64,000 bases of DNA from Poa pratensis. Its lineage: Eukaryota; Streptophyta; Magnoliopsida; Poales; Poaceae. Below, piece after piece: positions 45,381 through 56,161 of this stretch (position 1 is the first letter of the stretch; each line of letters opens with the position of its first letter). The notes below the pieces were generated by a model. It had not been told where the DNA came from, searched no databases, and saw nothing but the letters and a program-made list of their open reading frames with translations. The position numbers and the translations under genes are program-made. Location: NCBI GenBank assembly GCA_947311845.1, contig CAMZMU010000111.1:23659023-23723022 (forward strand). The letters are read 5' to 3'.

Positions 45381-45749
45381 CCGGACCTCCCCGCCCCTTC
45401 TTCCCTAGGCAGGCGCACATCCAGCCCCTGCCCCCTTTCCCTTTAATTTCTTTCCCCCCAATAAAATCACCCGATTCCTTCCCGCCCCAGATTATTCCCC
45501 TCTCCACGCCCAGGGGAAGGAAGGAAAGAAGGGAATCCATCCATATATACACTTCTCCGATCAGACGGAAGGCACCACCGCGCCGATTTGATCCTTCCGC
45601 CATCCGCGGGCCTCGGTTGGTTGCGTTGCGTTGCGTCGTCCGGGAGGAGAAGAAGCAAGCAAGAGCAGCTGCCTCGCGGGATTGGCATCTTGGTTGCCTA
45701 GCACTCGCACGGCAGCACCAGCAGCAAGACAACGGCGTCGTCCAAGAAG

Positions 45750-47066
45750 ATGCGGGCGCTGGAGGACGACCTCTTCCCGTCAACCCCCGGCAAGGTGAAG
45801 ATCGAGCGGGCGGGGGGCGCGATGAACCGGCAGCTGCACCGCTGCTTCGCCTCCACCTCCACCATGTTCCTCTGGGCGCTCTTCCTCGTCGCCATGACCG
45901 CCTCCTACCTCAGCTTCCAGTCCTTCGTCGACACCTCCTCCAAGTACTTCGCCGCCTCCTGGGGCGGCCTGCACTGGGAGCGCCAGATCCGCGCCTCCGC
46001 CGCGCCCCGCCGCCCGCCCGGCTCCGCGCACGGCGCCGGCATGTCGGTCCTCGTCACGGGGGCCTCCGGGTTCGTCGGCGCGCACTGCGCGCTCGCGCTC
46101 CGGAAGCGCGGGGACGGCGTCGTCGGCATCGACAACTTCAACGCCTACTACGACCCGTCCCTCAAGAAGGCCCGCAAGGCGCTGCTGGCCTCCCACGGCG
46201 TGTACGTCGTCGAGGGCGACATCAACGACGCGCGCCTACTCGCCAAGCTCTTCGACGTCGTGCCCTTCACCCACGTGCTCCACCTCGCCGCGCAGGCGGG
46301 CGTGCGCTACGCCATGGAGAACCCGGGGTCGTACGTGCACTCCAACGTCGCGGGGCTCGTCACCCTCCTCGAGGCCTGCAAGAACGCCGACCCGCAGCCG
46401 GCGCTCGTCTGGGCCTCCTCCTCCTCGGTGTACGGCCTCAACGACAAGGTGCCCTTCTCCGAGTCGCACCGCACCGACCAGCCGGCGTCGCTCTACGCCG
46501 CCACCAAGAAGGCCGGCGAGGAGATCACCCACTCGTACAACCACATCTACGGCCTCTCCGTGACCGGCCTCCGCTTCTTCACCGTGTACGGGCCGTGGGG
46601 CCGCCCCGACATGGCATACTTCTCCTTCACCCGCAACATCCTGCAGGGGAAGCCCATCACCGTGTACCGCGGCAAGAACCACGTCGACCTCGCCCGCGAC
46701 TTCACCTACATCGACGACATCGTCAAGGGCTGCCTCGGCTCCCTCGACACCGCCGGCAAGAGCACCGGCACGGGCGGCAAGAAGCGCGGCCCGGCGCCCT
46801 ACAGGATCTTCAACCTCGGCAACACCTCCCCGGTCACCGTGCCCACCCTCGTATCCATCCTCGAGAAGCACCTCCGCGTCAAGGCTAAGAAACACGTGGT
46901 GGAGATGCCCGGCAACGGCGACGTGCCCTTCACCCACGCCAACATCTCCCTCGCCAGGCACCAGCTCGGCTACAAGCCCACCACCAACCTCGACGCCGGC
47001 CTCAAGAAGTTCGTCAAATGGTACCTCTCCTACTACGGCTACACCAGGGGATCCAAGAACTTGTGA
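45750..47066 (+). CDS. GAE: UDP-glucuronate 4-epimerase, single exon
   Basis: 438 residues, the usual length for plant GAE proteins. These interconvert UDP-glucuronate and UDP-galacturonate in the Golgi for pectin synthesis. Residues ~37-58 (STMFLWALFLVAMTASYLSF) form the type II signal anchor. The Rossmann NAD-binding motif TGASGFVG is at 103-110. ASSSSVYG (222-229) and YAATK (249-253) give the Ser, Tyr and Lys of the short-chain dehydrogenase catalytic set. The block RFFTVYGPWGRPDMAYFSF is characteristic of this epimerase family. The start chosen is the first ATG, giving the conserved cytosolic head (MRALEDDLFPSTPGKVKIER). GC content is extreme and third positions are almost all G or C, as in many grass genes. 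The gene has no intron and no lesion. Long frames on other strands here are shadows. It is the clearest functional gene of the window; which GAE paralogue it is cannot be settled here. Confidence 0.96.
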   Translation: MRALEDDLFPSTPGKVKIERAGGAMNRQLHRCFASTSTMFLWALFLVAMTASYLSFQSFVDTSSKYFAASWGGLHWERQIRASAAPRRPPGSAHGAGMSVLVTGASGFVGAHCALALRKRGDGVVGIDNFNAYYDPSLKKARKALLASHGVYVVEGDINDARLLAKLFDVVPFTHVLHLAAQAGVRYAMENPGSYVHSNVAGLVTLLEACKNADPQPALVWASSSSVYGLNDKVPFSESHRTDQPASLYAATKKAGEEITHSYNHIYGLSVTGLRFFTVYGPWGRPDMAYFSFTRNILQGKPITVYRGKNHVDLARDFTYIDDIVKGCLGSLDTAGKSTGTGGKKRGPAPYRIFNLGNTSPVTVPTLVSILEKHLRVKAKKHVVEMPGNGDVPFTHANISLARHQLGYKPTTNLDAGLKKFVKWYLSYYGYTRGSKNL

Positions 47067-48300
47067 CTGCCGCTTCCTCCCCCTCATGCTGATTCTTTAA
47101 TTCCTCGTCGGCCCGGCCCTCGCGGTCGCGGCGGCCGCCGCTCCCGGATGGGTCAGACATTTTTAGACGCAACGCAATGCATATACCCGATGGATCATCA
47201 AACATTTGTCTCGATTCTTTTGGGGAATTTGTTTTAGGGCGTTCTCCGATGAAGAAAAAAAGGAAAGAAAAATGTTCCGTATTGAATTCTTTCTTGGTGC
47301 CGACTGCCGAGACGATGGTGGAAGAAGAAAGCAATGGAGGACGACAGACAGCTCTTTTCTCATTTCATTTTCTTTTTTTCTCCCTCTATTCATCCCCATG
47401 TTCATCTGTAAAGTAGCCCTCCATGACAGCATCTCAAACTTTTTTCAATTAATTATTCGATGTAATCTCGCTGACGTGGTTCTAGTAAAAACGAAGCTGA
47501 TCGATTGGCTTATCTGATCACCGGTTTGAAATTTCGAATCGGGCGGTCTGTTTTTTTTTGCCGTTCCGATTACCGCTCCGTGAAGATAGCGCGGGTCACC
47601 GGAGTGGCAGGTGCTGTAAATCGGCGGCGCAACGGTGGCGTATTTGTTCCGCTTCCGGCGCCGGCGTGATAGAGATAAGCTGTGACGGGAGGGGGCCCTC
47701 GAAGCGCGCGAAGTGGCCGCCAGCTGTCTCCCGCGTCGCGCGGGTCGCTGGCACTGCCTGTGGGCCCAACGCGGCTCCGATTGCTCCGGCGGGCCCACGT
47801 GGTGGCCGTCGCTGGCGGTGGGGCGCGGCTGTCGATTGGTCGGTGGATGGGCCTGGCGCACACGTGGGGCACATGGGTGGGGCCGTCAAACGCGGAGGTG
47901 AGGGGAGGGGATGTGGACTCGCGACTTCTTTCTTCAGGCTGAGCTGTATCCGAACCGCATTTTTTTGGAACAGAAAATATACGGTTTGTTATGGGAGATA
48001 TTTTATGATTTTTGTTGCGGTCACCGGAGATTTGTTCCTCCAGATCTACCATCAGTTCGCGAGTAGTGCCATGGTCTGCGGTGCGACACATGGGCGGAAA
48101 CGAATAAGATAAGGCGGCTTGTCTCGCTTGTGGCACGAGTGGGATACGATTAGATTATGTCATCACGCTAATCCTTCAACATGTTGTGCACGATCACACT
48201 AGTAATTATCACCTTCCACATAATGTCAACACTATATTCTAACTGATGCCGAACAATAGCCTACTGGAGCACATCAAAAGGATGTTTTTTTGCAAACCTA
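47067..48300. other. GAE 3' flank and GC-rich stretch, no gene supported
   Basis: 47,067-47,500 is plausibly 3' UTR and flank. 47,560-47,950 is GC-rich with overlapping frames on both strands, none with a recognisable domain. 48,060-48,115 ('gtgcgacacatgggcggaaa' plus 'cgaataagataa') recurs at 52,188-52,216, part of a local duplication. Confidence 0.4.
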
Positions 48301-48304
48301 GCCT

Positions 48305-48462
48305 CAGTGGCGAAGCTAGCACGTAGATTCACTAGGTTCAGTCTCTTGTTTATAGTGTAATTTTTCACTATTAAGCAATGGACAATGTTAGAATAGTAAA
48401 GCATATTATGTAATTTATTGGGTTCATCTGAACCCAATGCTTGTGAAGCGGCTTCGCCACTG
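48305..48462. mobile_element. hAT-type MITE, 158 bp
   Basis: The ends CAGTGGCGAAGCTAGCA and, inverted, CAGTGGCGAAGCCGCTT are of the hAT CAGNGG... form. Size and ends resemble the element at 37,184-37,339. A clear 8-bp duplication was not found. Confidence 0.75.
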
Positions 48463-48711
48463 CGCCTTCTTCTCTGCTTGAGTATTTGAAATTATCATCA
48501 CAAATATAGATCATAGAGGATAGATATCATCGGCTAGATAGTATCACTTGGTGTATGGGTGACCATTAATTTTATAGTTCACCTTTAGAGAACGGTCGTC
48601 CGAAAGCGTAGAGAACATCGGAGAGCGCTGAAGAATATTGATATCATTGTGAGAAACTGCCATGTTGAGAAAAGAGTGATTAATCTAGACTTCAAGTATG
48701 ACAAAGCTCAA

Positions 48712-48980
48712 TAACCTGCCTATGGTATGATGGTTAGGAGGGTGGTTGTATCCTAGCCCACGAGAGTTCAAATTTCAGATTTAACATTAGTGTTTCTCAT
48801 TTAGCGGAATAGACGCCCGTAGTGACTTCGTCAATCTCAAGACCCGACCATCGGCTCAGTTTTTCGGAGATGCTCAAAGGGGTAGAGTGTGCATGCGTGC
48901 GTTCATAGGGGTGAGTGTGTGCACGTGTATGTGAGCGTATGAGTTGTACTGGGTTTCGCAAAAAGAAACTATGACCACAC
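48712..48980 (+). mobile_element. tRNA-derived SINE
   Basis: The head 'gcctatggtatgatggttag' resembles a pol III A box, and 'gagagttcaaatttc' a degenerate B box. The body ('cttcgtcaatctcaagaccc', 'ggagatgctcaaaggggtag', 'gttcataggggtgagtgtgt') is the well-known tail of a common grass SINE. It ends 'gggtttcgcaaaaagaaa'. It abuts the Harbinger fragment that follows. Confidence 0.7.
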
Positions 48981-48989
48981 TCTCCAACA

Positions 48990-49600
48990 TGTCTCTTATA
49001 TCGCCTTTGCCAAGCAAATGGTCAGCTGTGCAATTTATACTTCCAAGCATGCGACGAAATTTTCTTAACTCGTTAATCGACAAAATTCGGGTAGTGTGAG
49101 CAACATTTGGATCTCTCAAGTAATTCGGTCCAAACATCTGAATCACAAACATTGCATCTACGTATGTGGACTCACTTACGCACATGTACTTATCAACAGG
49201 ATCACCAACAGCTTCATATGCACGTATCCGAACAATTGTAGTGCATTTTTTATAAGAGGAGAAGACTATCTTACCAAGGGCATCTGTCTTGCATTTGAAG
49301 TCATAATCATAATTCATCACTCCCTCCTGAATGCGGCTGACCACATGTCTCGCTATTCGTAAGCGTCGCTGGAAAAGAGTGGCAATGTCTATTGGCTTTG
49401 TACGATTGAAGTTATTTTTGAAAAGCTGGACATGGTCCACTTCTCTGTTACGATCCAACGCCGGTGCATGGGCCCGGGACCGATCCCTTGAACAATGGTT
49501 GTTGCCTCGAAATTTGTTTATTGACGAGAAGTGTAGTAATCAAAACATCACTTTGATCATTGGACGATGAACACAAAAATATTGTTATATAAATACTCAT
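48990..49600 (-). pseudogene. PIF/Harbinger-type transposase fragment
   Basis: The frame ending at 49,458 reads LFQRRLRIARHVVSRIQEGV, then CKTDALGKIVFSSYKKCT and FGPNYLRDPNVAHTTRILSI, and finally MLGSINC. This is the N-terminal half of plant Harbinger transposases (the ALP1-like nuclease group), where MLGSIDCMHW would normally follow. Here the homology stops after NC, and the frame runs into antisense SINE sequence, so the DDE catalytic residues are missing. The 5' part beyond 49,458 is out of frame. It is a dead fragment, not a gene. Confidence 0.75.
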
Positions 49601-50396
49601 CTGAACTATCTGAATTGGTGAATTCGTATGTCACAAACACGTCGAACAAACTATCGAACACTTTGTGAACGGTGTCGGTCATGGTCGTGCACGAGTCTTC
49701 GACCACGAGAATCATGTGATGCTCATTTGGGTATGGAATTCCTGCTTTGGAAGCAATTTTTTGAGTGCACCGTGTCGTGGCTTCATCTGACTCGGCTGGT
49801 CAATCCCGTGACAATGCAACATGATTCGATGATTCGTTGGCATGTTACCAATGCTGGGCCAGTCCACTCTGCTTTTGTTAACGAAAATCCACCTAGTTGC
49901 AGGCTTGCTGTAGTGCTGCCCCAGTGGCTCGTGTGCTCGTGGGCCCCAGCACACATACCGTACCCAGCGTGGTGAAACGAAGAATTAGAAATAAACGCGC
50001 CGAAAAGTGTCCAGCTAATGCCTAAACTAGTGAAACACTATGGTTATGTATTTGGCTCAACCAGAAAAACACCTCGGTTTTGGCATTACTTTGTTGCATT
50101 CATATCGTTCTGATTCGTCAACGTTTTGTACTTATGTTAGTGAACTTATTCGGTTGATGTTTTTCTATAGTGAGTATACTAGTTTCGGTTTCACCTGCTG
50201 TCGACGCCACGTAAAATAATGAACATGTGACGTACTCATATCCATTTCCCGGCTAGACATATCCTACTTGTGTGGTCACTAGGGGTGCTCTTCTGTTTGC
50301 ATGTCTAAATCCCGGGTCGCAATATGTTGGATACTATAGGTAGCACCGCTGGTTTTGCCTTTCCAGCTAACCTAGATCACACGAACATTAGTTTGG
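49601..50396. other. Intergenic with part of a local duplication
   Basis: 49,725-49,850 ('gggtatggaattcctgcttt...gtcgtggcttcatctg...acatgattcg') resembles 52,275-52,372. No gene is supported. Confidence 0.45.
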
Positions 50397-50462
50397 TACT
50401 CCCTCCGTATCAGGCTTACAGTAACTAGTTAGAAAGTCTTATATTTTGATACGGAGTGAGTA
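50397..50462. mobile_element. Very short Stowaway MITE (~66 bp)
   Basis: 'tactccctccgtatcaggct' at the left and 'ttgatacggagtgagta' at the right, with TA borders. Among the smallest intact-looking elements here. Confidence 0.7.
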
Positions 50463-50489
50463 CTGGTAGGCCGCATCATATATTTTTCC

Positions 50490-50762
50490 GTTTCTGAATA
50501 AGTGTATTTCTATCTTTCAGGGTAATTCAGACTTACTACTCCGTATTTTTTAATCAACTTTATTGAGAAAAGCATCCGTATTTATGACATTAAATTAGTA
50601 TCACTAGATTCATCTTGGAGTTTCAAAAGTTCAAGAAAATATACCAGTTATGTCATAAGGAGTGAGTATGTTGCTACTTTTTAAATATGAATTTGATCAA
50701 TTTTTTTTAAAAAATAACTTAATACTAAATCTAGACGTACAATTATTCAAGGACGGAGCATG
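50490..50762. mobile_element. Degenerate Stowaway-type MITE
   Basis: 'ccgtttctgaataagtgtat' at the left and 'gtacaattattcaaggacgg' at the right pair imperfectly. The interior matches the element at 6204-6467 ('tatcactagattcat'). Confidence 0.65.
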
Positions 50763-51131
50763 CAGCTACCACCAAGGCATCGACCTATAGGAAGTCTTCC
50801 ATCATGAACATACGCATTCGTGGACTCGTGGTGACTGGTAAGTGTATCAGTGTAGGACCGTAGGGTGATGTTTTATTATAAGCGAGAGCACGATATTTTA
50901 TTGATCAAATTAAGTCATTACGAAGTACGTATCTACCGGATGCAGTCCGGAGCACCAGAAAATCTAACGAAACCAGAGCGACGAGCTAGTACATGTGTGG
51001 ATTCATTAAGCTTACGAGGAACATGAATAAATGAATTGGCTCGCTGCACGCAGCCAAGCAAATACCACGCTGACTACCGTTCAGTTTGGAGATTTAAACA
51101 TAGTTGCATTAATCTTGAGCCAAACCACCTA

Positions 51132-51645
51132 GAATGACAATTTTACCTGTGGGTACGAACACATGTGGGTACTGTACCCGTATGGGTAGGATATGAACAC
51201 AATTTTATACCCATGGGTATACCCGTACCCTACCCGTTAAGTCGTGGGTAGGGCATGAGTATAACATCGTATTTGTGGGTATACACATACCCTACCCGTG
51301 GATGTCCAACATTCAATCTTTTGAGATTGTGAACCTATAGTAAAGTTTTCATCAATTGTCAATATGAGTTGAGACAATTGTCACGTACTGAAATCTATGT
51401 TATTGAGTTGAGATAAAGTTTTTATTTTATCAAATGTGTTATCGATAAATGTAAAATTATGAATAACTTGTGTAATATTTGATCTACCCGTTGGGTACCT
51501 AATGGGTACATGTACCGATCGCGTATGGGTACAGGTAAAGTTTCATACCCGTGGATACGGGTATGGATAGAATTTTATACCCATTAACTACACGGTATGA
51601 GTATGGTATTGCTTTACCCGCCCCAATACCCTACCAATTGCCATC
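51132..51645. repeat. MITE-like block with repeated 'acccgtgggta' words
   Basis: The inverted ends are 'aatgacaattttacctgtgg' and 'ccctaccaattgccatcc'. Inside, 'tacccgt', 'gggtatg' and 'acccgtgggta' recur in both orientations. The ends GGATGGCAATT are a familiar grass DNA-transposon type. No ORF was found. Confidence 0.6.
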
Positions 51646-53153
51646 CTTAACCCCTTCCAGCGGTGGAGACCATTTTAGCACATGAGAAATTGGGCTCAAA
51701 CACACCGTAGATCAGTTTTACGAAGATGCAAATCAATCATATCGAGTTAATCTGATCGGCAAGAGATAAGGGGATGTTTCATTGGATCCCCATTCTGAAA
51801 ACCATTCCTGGCTCCCCAGAGGAACCATAACGCAACGACAAGGACTGTCAATTGTTGTGCCGATCTATGACAGTGACACAAAATTAAAGAGCCACCCTTT
51901 TAAACTGACAAAGCTTCTTTTTCCAATTTGATCACATATTCAGAAACTCCCAAGCATCGCCACTGAAACTGCTGACCTGAATGAAGGCAATCGTGGGCAA
52001 ACCACAATAATCTAAGCACGTAACAGTCAGTACGACTAAGCTATATGTATTATGCTAGAAACTAGTCGACGGATGGTGCCAAATTTGCTTCCCTGGTCAG
52101 AGGTACACTGCACGGAGTATCGTATCGGTGGTCAGAGGTTAATTGTTTAATTTGATCATCAGAGTAGTCTAGTACATAGTCTGCAGTGCGACACATGGGG
52201 TAAAACGAATAAGATAAACGATGTTTTATTCGCAGAACCAGAGTGTCGGTGCTTCGGGCATACCCTGTGAATTTCTTTTTACCGGGTATGCCACTCCTGC
52301 TTCGGGAACAATTTTCTGCGAAGTGAGTCGTGGCTTGATCTGCCAAGCGACATGATTCGGTACTTCGGTGGCATGAGACGAAGAAAGATTTGCATTCTAT
52401 CCCTGAATTTTTTTTTAGCCAACATTTCGTCCTAAAGTTTATGTTTGGTCTGAAATAATATACCTCAAACACTTAAACAAATTTATATCTCATAATAAAA
52501 CCAGAAAAAAAAAGATCTGGTGGACAAAGGATGGCGCATAAAGAATCGGTATGTACTGTTTTTAGTAAAAGGACCTTTTGGATTTCTGAAGTACTTACGA
52601 AAATGTAGGAATTTCTGGAATTAACAGTCACATATCAACATAAATGTAACCGTGAGGATAAGAATGAGAAGATGAGTCACGAGGCGGCCCAGATTGAAGC
52701 CAGAAAACTACTGGACCTAGATCCGATCCCAAACACGTTGCACTTTGCATTGACATTGTCCAATCTAAGTAGCCTAAAAATAACGGCCATTCATGCCCTT
52801 CACTCGTTCGAGATCCAGCGAAACTAGCCTAAACATTTAATAAATGAAAGCACATTTGTCAATTCCACGCCATTGGAGTGACACTGAATCAGAAGATAAG
52901 AGTTCAGACACCATCACACGCGCACCATTTCTTTCAAAGAGAATAGATCTCACACAATGGATTACACATAAGACAATATTACATCAGTTGTTAGAACAGT
53001 TGAGATAATGCACGAATGGAGGATTATGTCAGAACGTGAGCAGATCTGGACAGCTCATTGTATCATGGACAATGCTATCTTGTAATCAAATCTTCTTGCC
53101 TAGTCTAGTGGCAGACTTGCCCTACCATACTGCTACATTTCGCCTTTTCCACC
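51646..53153. other. Intergenic between MITE block and CDT1, no gene seen
   Basis: Contains the second copy of a local duplication (52,140-52,380, matching 48,060-48,115 and 49,725-49,850). The rest is unassigned and includes the presumed 3' UTR of CDT1 just below 53,154. Confidence 0.45.
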
Positions 53154-56048
53154 CTACTCCGCACCGTTCAACCTTTGTCGAATCTCGGACTGGCTTAGTG
53201 ATGTATCTACGCTGAAAACAAATTACAGCAGCAGCACAGGTTAGGGTATGTAACCGTCGAACAGAATAGCTGTTAAGTATTGCTACGCTAAGAACACTTA
53301 TGCATCGGAGGGTAAATGCTTACCAGCAGAGGACATCCCCACTCAGCGCGGCCTTCTCTGAGATCCACTCTGGAACAAACTCTTGCAGCAATCTCAATTG
53401 CTCTTCAATCTCAGCTGTAGATTCAGTAGTTGACCATCAGGATTACAGCATTGCACACAACAAGTTCAGGCAGCAAAAGATCAAAAGCACAGCACACACT
53501 TACCCTTGTCGATAATCTTCGGGCTACGGTCAATTATCCTGTCGATGAGCTCCTGCTTCAACAATACTGAGCGCTGCCTTGACTGCTAGATAAGGAAGAC
53601 AATGTCAAAGGTGCTTGGCAGGGACGATATGAGCTCCTGCCTTTGAACCTGGTCAGCGAAGCCCGTCTCCTTCTCCTCCAAAGCTCTCTTCTCCTTCTGC
53701 TTTACCTGCAAGCAACACGTGTGTTACTCTCTCCTTTGCGCATACAGAAAAACTGAGAATGTCATGGATCACATTCAGAGAACTTACCGACTGCAAGAGG
53801 GATTTCGGAAGGAAACTGAGCAACTCATCATCGGCATCGACGGCAGAAGTGCTCGTGCTTTGGTCCTCTTCTTGCACACTGCTTGCATCCTTTGTAGGTG
53901 TCATGAACAATTTGGCCCTGGCTGATCGCTTGGCCATCGTCAGAGGTGGAGTGTCGCACAGTGTAGCAGAGACTGGCTGCTTTAGGGTGTGAAGGACTGG
54001 TGTGGCTACCATTAACCTCACCGGTGTAGAGGCGAACTTAGCAGGAGTACCTTCTGAAGCACCAAACCTGAGAGCAACACCATTGCCACCTTTCTCTTGC
54101 ACTTGCGATTCATGATCAGAAACAGAGCTGAGCACCGACTTGCTGCTCAATGGGGATGAAGCCATTGGCACAGCCTTTGCCAGTGGACTGGTTGTGCTGA
54201 CACTTGCAGAGCAGGTTGAAGATCGCCGTGAGAACCTACTCTTGAAGGAATGTGACATGTGCGACATCCCAACAGGCTGCTGTTCAGCCAGAGATGGTGG
54301 CACTGCAGACTCAGCTTCAGGAACAACTCTTGGTGTGATCTGAGTCATGTTTGCTTTTGTTTGAGTAAAAGGATGTGGCAGCTCATGCTCTGGAATGTCA
54401 TCTCCCTGAAAGATGAAATACAGAGAGGCCATGAGTACTTCATGTCAACCACACATACACCAACAAGCACATCTTCAGCTAATAGTAGACAAAGAATTCC
54501 TAATCGGTTTGACTATTAACTTGAATAATGACATATTATTAAGTCTGAATACATGATAAATTACAAAGACACCATGAAAACGAAATACCAACTATGCATA
54601 CACAAACTAGTATGTTTCCTTTGAACACTTGTCATACAGGTACTGAACTTTTCTCATTTGTTTCAATATGAACTTGCAAAAGTACAAATGTTACAAAAGA
54701 TTATCATACCTCAGGATGGTTCCTGAAGAAATCCACAAGCCTCTGCCTGAAGATTCTTCTCAAGGCTGAGTAGCGGGTTTCCCCCTTCTGTATCACACTG
54801 CCCTCAACCGCATCAACCAGTAGGTTCACCTGAAGATCAGGCTTCATACAGCAGGTCTTCTCGTCGCGCAAAAGGATCTTGTTGATGACAATTTCCTCAG
54901 GCATTATGTACTTGAGCTGCGCGAGATTGCCATAGGTGAATCTCCTGCAGACAGAATTGTTATATTTAGAGATTGGATTATGGAAACTAAACACAGCAGC
55001 AATCATCTGAATAGTTTATCAGAAGAGGCTAGTACCGGTCAGCCAGATTCTGAATGCTAGCGCAGATGTTGGGGAATGTCGCCTTGGATCCCTTCATGCG
55101 GAGGAGCCGGGTGGAGCTCTCAAAGCAGTTGAAGAACTCGCAGAGCATCTCGTAGCTGACCAAGGACATAAACCAAATTAAAACAGAGCATTTCGTACCT
55201 GACCAAGGACACAAACCAAATTAAAATCCCAAGCCAATACAGGTATGACTCTAGTCACCGTTAGAGTAAAAAATTGTGGTTCTAACAGATTTTCTAATCT
55301 TCGAACAACTGCTTCAAGCTCTTCAGAGTCGTGATCAGTGTGCATCTATGTATACATTATTACAGTCCACTTTCCTAGTTTATTCAGGCACTTGAAACAA
55401 CAAATCCATGAAGACTCTTACAGAATTAACCAAATGTGGCCTTATCTAACCAGGAGCGTTTCCTATTAGGGTGTGAAATAAACTACTTTACTGGGCATCT
55501 AAATCGCATCATACCATCTGCGCAAGTATCGCCAACAGAACAATCCCAATTCTGGACGCAGTACATTAGCATGGCGCAAACGAGGTTCACGTACTGTCGT
55601 TGGTCTGTAACTACCCACTTTGGGAGGCGTAACCGACTAGATGAAAATGCAGATCTGGGATCTTTACCTTTCGGGCAGTTTGACCTCGGGCCTGCGCTTG
55701 ACGGGGCTGCGTCCGGCACCGACGCCGAGCTCCCGCGCGACGGACTCGAGCGCGTCCTCCTCCTCGGCGGCAACCTCCGCGCGGCCATTGTCCGCCCGCC
55801 GCAGTCCGAGCGCCGCCCGCCGGACCTCCTTGACGGAGAGGGCCACGGCGCCCTTGCCCGCCGCCCGCCGCAGCAGCGGCCGCCGCTCCGCCTTCTCCGG
55901 CGTCAAGACCTGATCCGCTGGGACCTTCTCCGGCGTCGCGATCCCCGGCCGATACGAGCGCCTTCTTGATCTTCTGCGGCGTGTCGGCACGGGAAGCAGT
56001 CGCCGTCGCGGTCGTCCTGGCCCGCTTGGATGGGGTGGCGGCGTCCAT
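53154..56048 (-). pseudogene. CDT1: CDT1 replication licensing factor, seven exons, with a frameshift and an in-frame stop
   Basis: CDT1 recruits the MCM2-7 helicase to ORC/CDC6-bound origins in G1. Exons with consensus GT-AG borders are 55,668-56,048; 55,036-55,155; 54,710-54,944; 53,788-54,405; 53,504-53,705; 53,324-53,414; 53,154-53,211. Exon 2-3 gives the CDT1 core (YEMLCEFFNCFESSTRLLRM, MPEEIVINKILLRDEKTCCM). Exons 5-7 give the C-terminal MCM-binding winged helix (RQELISSLPSTFDIVFLI, EEQLRLLQEFVPEWI). Two lesions are seen. In exon 1 the ATG frame (MDAATPSKRARTTAT...PQKIKKALVSAG) and the frame that reaches exon 2 (IATPEKVPADQVLTPEKAER) differ by one base at a C-run, 55,943-55,946. In exon 5, TAG at 53,586-53,588 stands where relatives have Tyr (FLI-Y-QS). 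The summed exon length of 1705 is one over a multiple of three, which agrees with a single inserted base. Splice sites are intact. It could be a dying paralogue, a null allele or assembly error. Confidence 0.88.
53586..53588 (-). other. In-frame TAG in CDT1 exon 5
   Basis: It is codon 40 of exon 5, counted from the acceptor at 53,705. The sequence ATC-TAG-CAG replaces the expected Ile-Tyr-Gln. It truncates the MCM-binding winged helix. Confidence 0.85.
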
Positions 56049-56150
56049 GTCGATTCTCGAGGAGGGTTTGCGGGGAGGGGAGAGGATTAGATGCGGAGGA
56101 AACCGGATCCGGCAAGGTTAACAAGACCATCCCAAATCCGGTTGGAGGGG

Positions 56151-56161
56151 TTTTGGCGGGA
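56151..56161 (+). promoter_or_regulatory. E2F-type site upstream of CDT1
   Basis: TTTTGGCGGGA lies 103-113 bp upstream of the CDT1 ATG. It fits the plant E2F consensus WTTSSCSS. Plant CDT1 genes are known E2F targets expressed at G1/S, so the site agrees with the gene assignment. Confidence 0.6.

Noticed and set aside
45617..46888. Long plus-strand frame (423 residues) overlapping the epimerase gene
   Set aside because: It is a +1 shadow of the GC-rich GAE coding sequence, made up of Arg/Pro/His-rich residues typical of such shadows.
46236..47087. 283-residue minus-strand frame over the epimerase gene
   Set aside because: Antisense shadow (Val/Gly/Glu-rich) of the high-GC3 GAE gene.
47558..48136. 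Overlapping GC-rich frames on both strands (184 and 188 residues)
   Set aside because: No domain and Arg/Pro/Gly-rich composition, with frames open on both strands at once. Part of the sequence belongs to a duplicated non-coding segment.
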